This document shows, piece by piece, positions 14,843 through 16,099 of a stretch of 16,099 nt of DNA (within the stretch, counting starts at the first letter, position 1; each line of letters begins with the position of its first letter). The translations under genes and the position numbers were made by a program. Source of the stretch: Gemmatimonas sp. UBA2094 (lineage in GTDB: Bacteria; Gemmatimonadota; Gemmatimonadetes; Gemmatimonadales; Gemmatimonadaceae); assembly GCA_002331565.1 (NCBI GenBank), contig DCZC01000067.1:1-16099 (forward strand), in the 5' to 3' direction. The notes below the pieces were generated by a model that was not told the origin of the DNA, searched no databases, and worked only from the letters and a program-made list of their open reading frames with translations.

Positions 14843-15528
14843 AGGTGGTGCTGTTCGATATCGACGGGACACTGCTGCGCACCGACGGGGCGGGACGCCG
14901 CTCGATGGAGCATGCGCTGTTCACCGTGTTCGGGGCCCATGGCGACCCGGCCTACCGGTACGACGGGAAGACGGACCGACAGATCACCCGGGAGCAGATG
15001 CGCGCGGCCGGCATCGCCGACGACGTGATCGACGCGCGCATGCTCGACGTGTTCGCCGTGTACGCCGAACGGCTCGAGCGGGAGCTGGCCTCTGGGGCGG
15101 AGCAGGCGATCCTGATGGCGGGGATCCCACCGTTGCTCGAGACGCTGGGGGCGCACGAGGCCGTGACGGTGGGTCTGCTCACGGGCAACATCGAAGCGGG
15201 TGCCCGCCAGAAGATTCAGGCGGTCAACCTCGCGTGGGAGCAGTTCCTGGTGAATGCGTTCGGCAGTGATCACGAGCACCGCCCCATGTTGCCGGCAGTA
15301 GCGCAGCAACGCGCGCAGGCACTGCTCGGTTGCGAGATCCCGGGCGAGCGCATGGTGATCATTGGAGACACGCCGGCGGACATCCACTGCGGGCGCTCGC
15401 TGAATGTTCGCGCCATCGGCGTAGCGACGGGGCGTTACAGTGTGAACGAGCTGGCCGAGCATCAGCCGGCGGCGGTGTTCGACACGCTGGCCGACACCGA
15501 GGCCGTGGTGGAGGCGATTCTCGCGTGA
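14839..15528 (+). CDS. HAD-superfamily hydrolase, phosphoglycolate-phosphatase-like
   Basis: Cytoplasmic phosphatase of the haloacid dehalogenase superfamily, 229 residues. Motif I is DIDGTLL (7-13), with D7 the likely nucleophile and D9 the acid/base. Motif II is LLTGN (113-117). The motif III lysine is probably K125. Motif IV is IIGDTPADI (174-182), with the metal-binding aspartates D177 and D181. A helical cap lies between about 15 and 85. The best guess is 2-phosphoglycolate phosphatase, which would give glycolate, but HAD substrates are hard to predict. An open frame continues upstream to 14335, but homology begins at the GTG at 14839, which overlaps the transporter stop (GTGA) and has a strong ribosome binding site, so this start is chosen. 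Confidence 0.9.
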   Translation: MKVVLFDIDGTLLRTDGAGRRSMEHALFTVFGAHGDPAYRYDGKTDRQITREQMRAAGIADDVIDARMLDVFAVYAERLERELASGAEQAILMAGIPPLLETLGAHEAVTVGLLTGNIEAGARQKIQAVNLAWEQFLVNAFGSDHEHRPMLPAVAQQRAQALLGCEIPGERMVIIGDTPADIHCGRSLNVRAIGVATGRYSVNELAEHQPAAVFDTLADTEAVVEAILA

Positions 15529-15583
15529 CGCGTTGCGGCGTGATCTCCGTGACCCAGAGCATGCGTAGCGGCAGTCAACCGGC

Positions 15584-16099
15584 ATGACGGCTCCCGGACA
15601 GCGGTTGCCAGTGCGTGTGGTGGGTATCGTGCGCAGGCGTGCGGTGGACGCCGAAGCCGACCTGTCGCTCGATCAGGATGCCCTGGTGTTCGATTGGGTG
15701 GACGCTGCGTCGTGGCGTCTCGACCTCGAGGGGATCGAGGGCATTGCCTCCGGCCCGTCGTCGCTCACCGTGTATCTGCGCGATCACGACGTGCTGGAGC
15801 TCACTGGCAGCGAGGCGCTGCGACCGTTCGCGCTGACGGTCGCCGATCGCGTCTGCCGGATGCCGGAGCTCACGCGCGGCCTCAAGGCGTTCGGCGCCCC
15901 GCGCTACGGATCACGCGGGGCGAGCACGCTGCAAGCGGCGCACGACACATGGTTCGCGCCGCTGCTCGCCGCGCGAAAGGCGGTGCACGGCGTGAGCGAC
16001 CCGCAGCGTCAGGTGGCGCTGATGGACGGCGCCTCGCTGCACGGCGCCATGACCGAGGCGGCGGCCCGCATCGCCGTACCCACGGCGCCCGACAACGCG
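15584..16099 (+). CDS. Hypothetical protein (3' end outside window)
   Basis: I do not recognise this gene. The frame is open from the ATG at 15584 to the window edge (172 codons visible), with the G/C-rich third positions of its neighbours. An in-frame TAG at 15566-15568 and the absence of other start codons make this ATG the first possible start. There is no clear Shine-Dalgarno. The first part (about 8-90) alternates hydrophobic and acidic residues (LSLDQDALVFDWVDAASWRL, LTVYLRDHDVLELTG), as in a small beta-rich, PH-like fold. The later part (about 112-170) looks helical and rich in alanine. No signal peptide or membrane segment is seen. It starts 55 bases after the HAD gene and may be in the same transcript. 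The function is unknown. Confidence 0.65.
   Translation, partial: MTAPGQRLPVRVVGIVRRRAVDAEADLSLDQDALVFDWVDAASWRLDLEGIEGIASGPSSLTVYLRDHDVLELTGSEALRPFALTVADRVCRMPELTRGLKAFGAPRYGSRGASTLQAAHDTWFAPLLAARKAVHGVSDPQRQVALMDGASLHGAMTEAAARIAVPTAPDNA

Noticed and set aside
1..16099. tRNA, rRNA, CRISPR, insertion sequence or prophage signals
   Set aside because: Reading both strands I found no tandem spacer repeats, no transposase or integrase motifs and no RNA gene cores; composition is even apart from the A/T-rich gap at 4440-4570.

Overview
The window reads as ordinary chromosome of a GC-rich, Gram-negative-type (two-membrane) bacterium. The translations look like those of Gemmatimonadota (Gemmatimonas-like). 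The main clues are a short, Bacteroidetes-style primary-type sigma factor, a TamA/TamB envelope pair, and a small DUF6941-like protein. This placement is an inference from family resemblance; no rRNA or other phylogenetic marker is present. I see no tRNA, rRNA, CRISPR array, insertion sequence, phage gene or long repeat, and no stretch over about 220 bases without a gene.

Left part, all minus strand (read right to left, 6273 to 1): a PduO-type cobalamin adenosyltransferase (6273-5728), then aroB (5715-4603). A promoter-bearing gap of about 220 bases follows, then a sigma-70 family factor (4381-3473) with a hairpin terminator. Last come the three glycolate oxidase subunits glcD-glcE-glcF (3279 to the window edge). 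The glc genes are tightly coupled: both junctions are the same 8-base stop/start overlap. glcF is cut off by the window's left edge. Together the three subunits would oxidise glycolate to glyoxylate at the membrane.

Centre, plus strand: an Omp85/TamA-like outer-membrane protein (6441-8675), overlapped by the start of a 1,528-residue TamB-like protein (8675-13261). The two are expected to work together across the envelope, TamB spanning the periplasm and TamA in the outer membrane. Two adjacent hairpins follow tamB in a convergent gap.

Right part: a small DUF6941-like gene on the minus strand (13814-13383) lies back to back with a plus-strand group. That group is an EamA/DMT transporter (13874-14842), a HAD phosphatase of phosphoglycolate-phosphatase type translationally coupled to it (14839-15528), and an unrecognised gene running off the right edge (15584 onward). 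The HAD enzyme could supply glycolate to the Glc enzymes, but nothing in the sequence links them directly.

I did not find a clearly new biological system. The observations most worth checking are: a recurring A/T-rich hexamer 5-6 bases before the start codons of several genes that lack a Shine-Dalgarno (suggesting leaderless transcripts); four regularly placed cysteine pairs in the TamA-like protein; and the duplicated stop/start junction in the glc operon.
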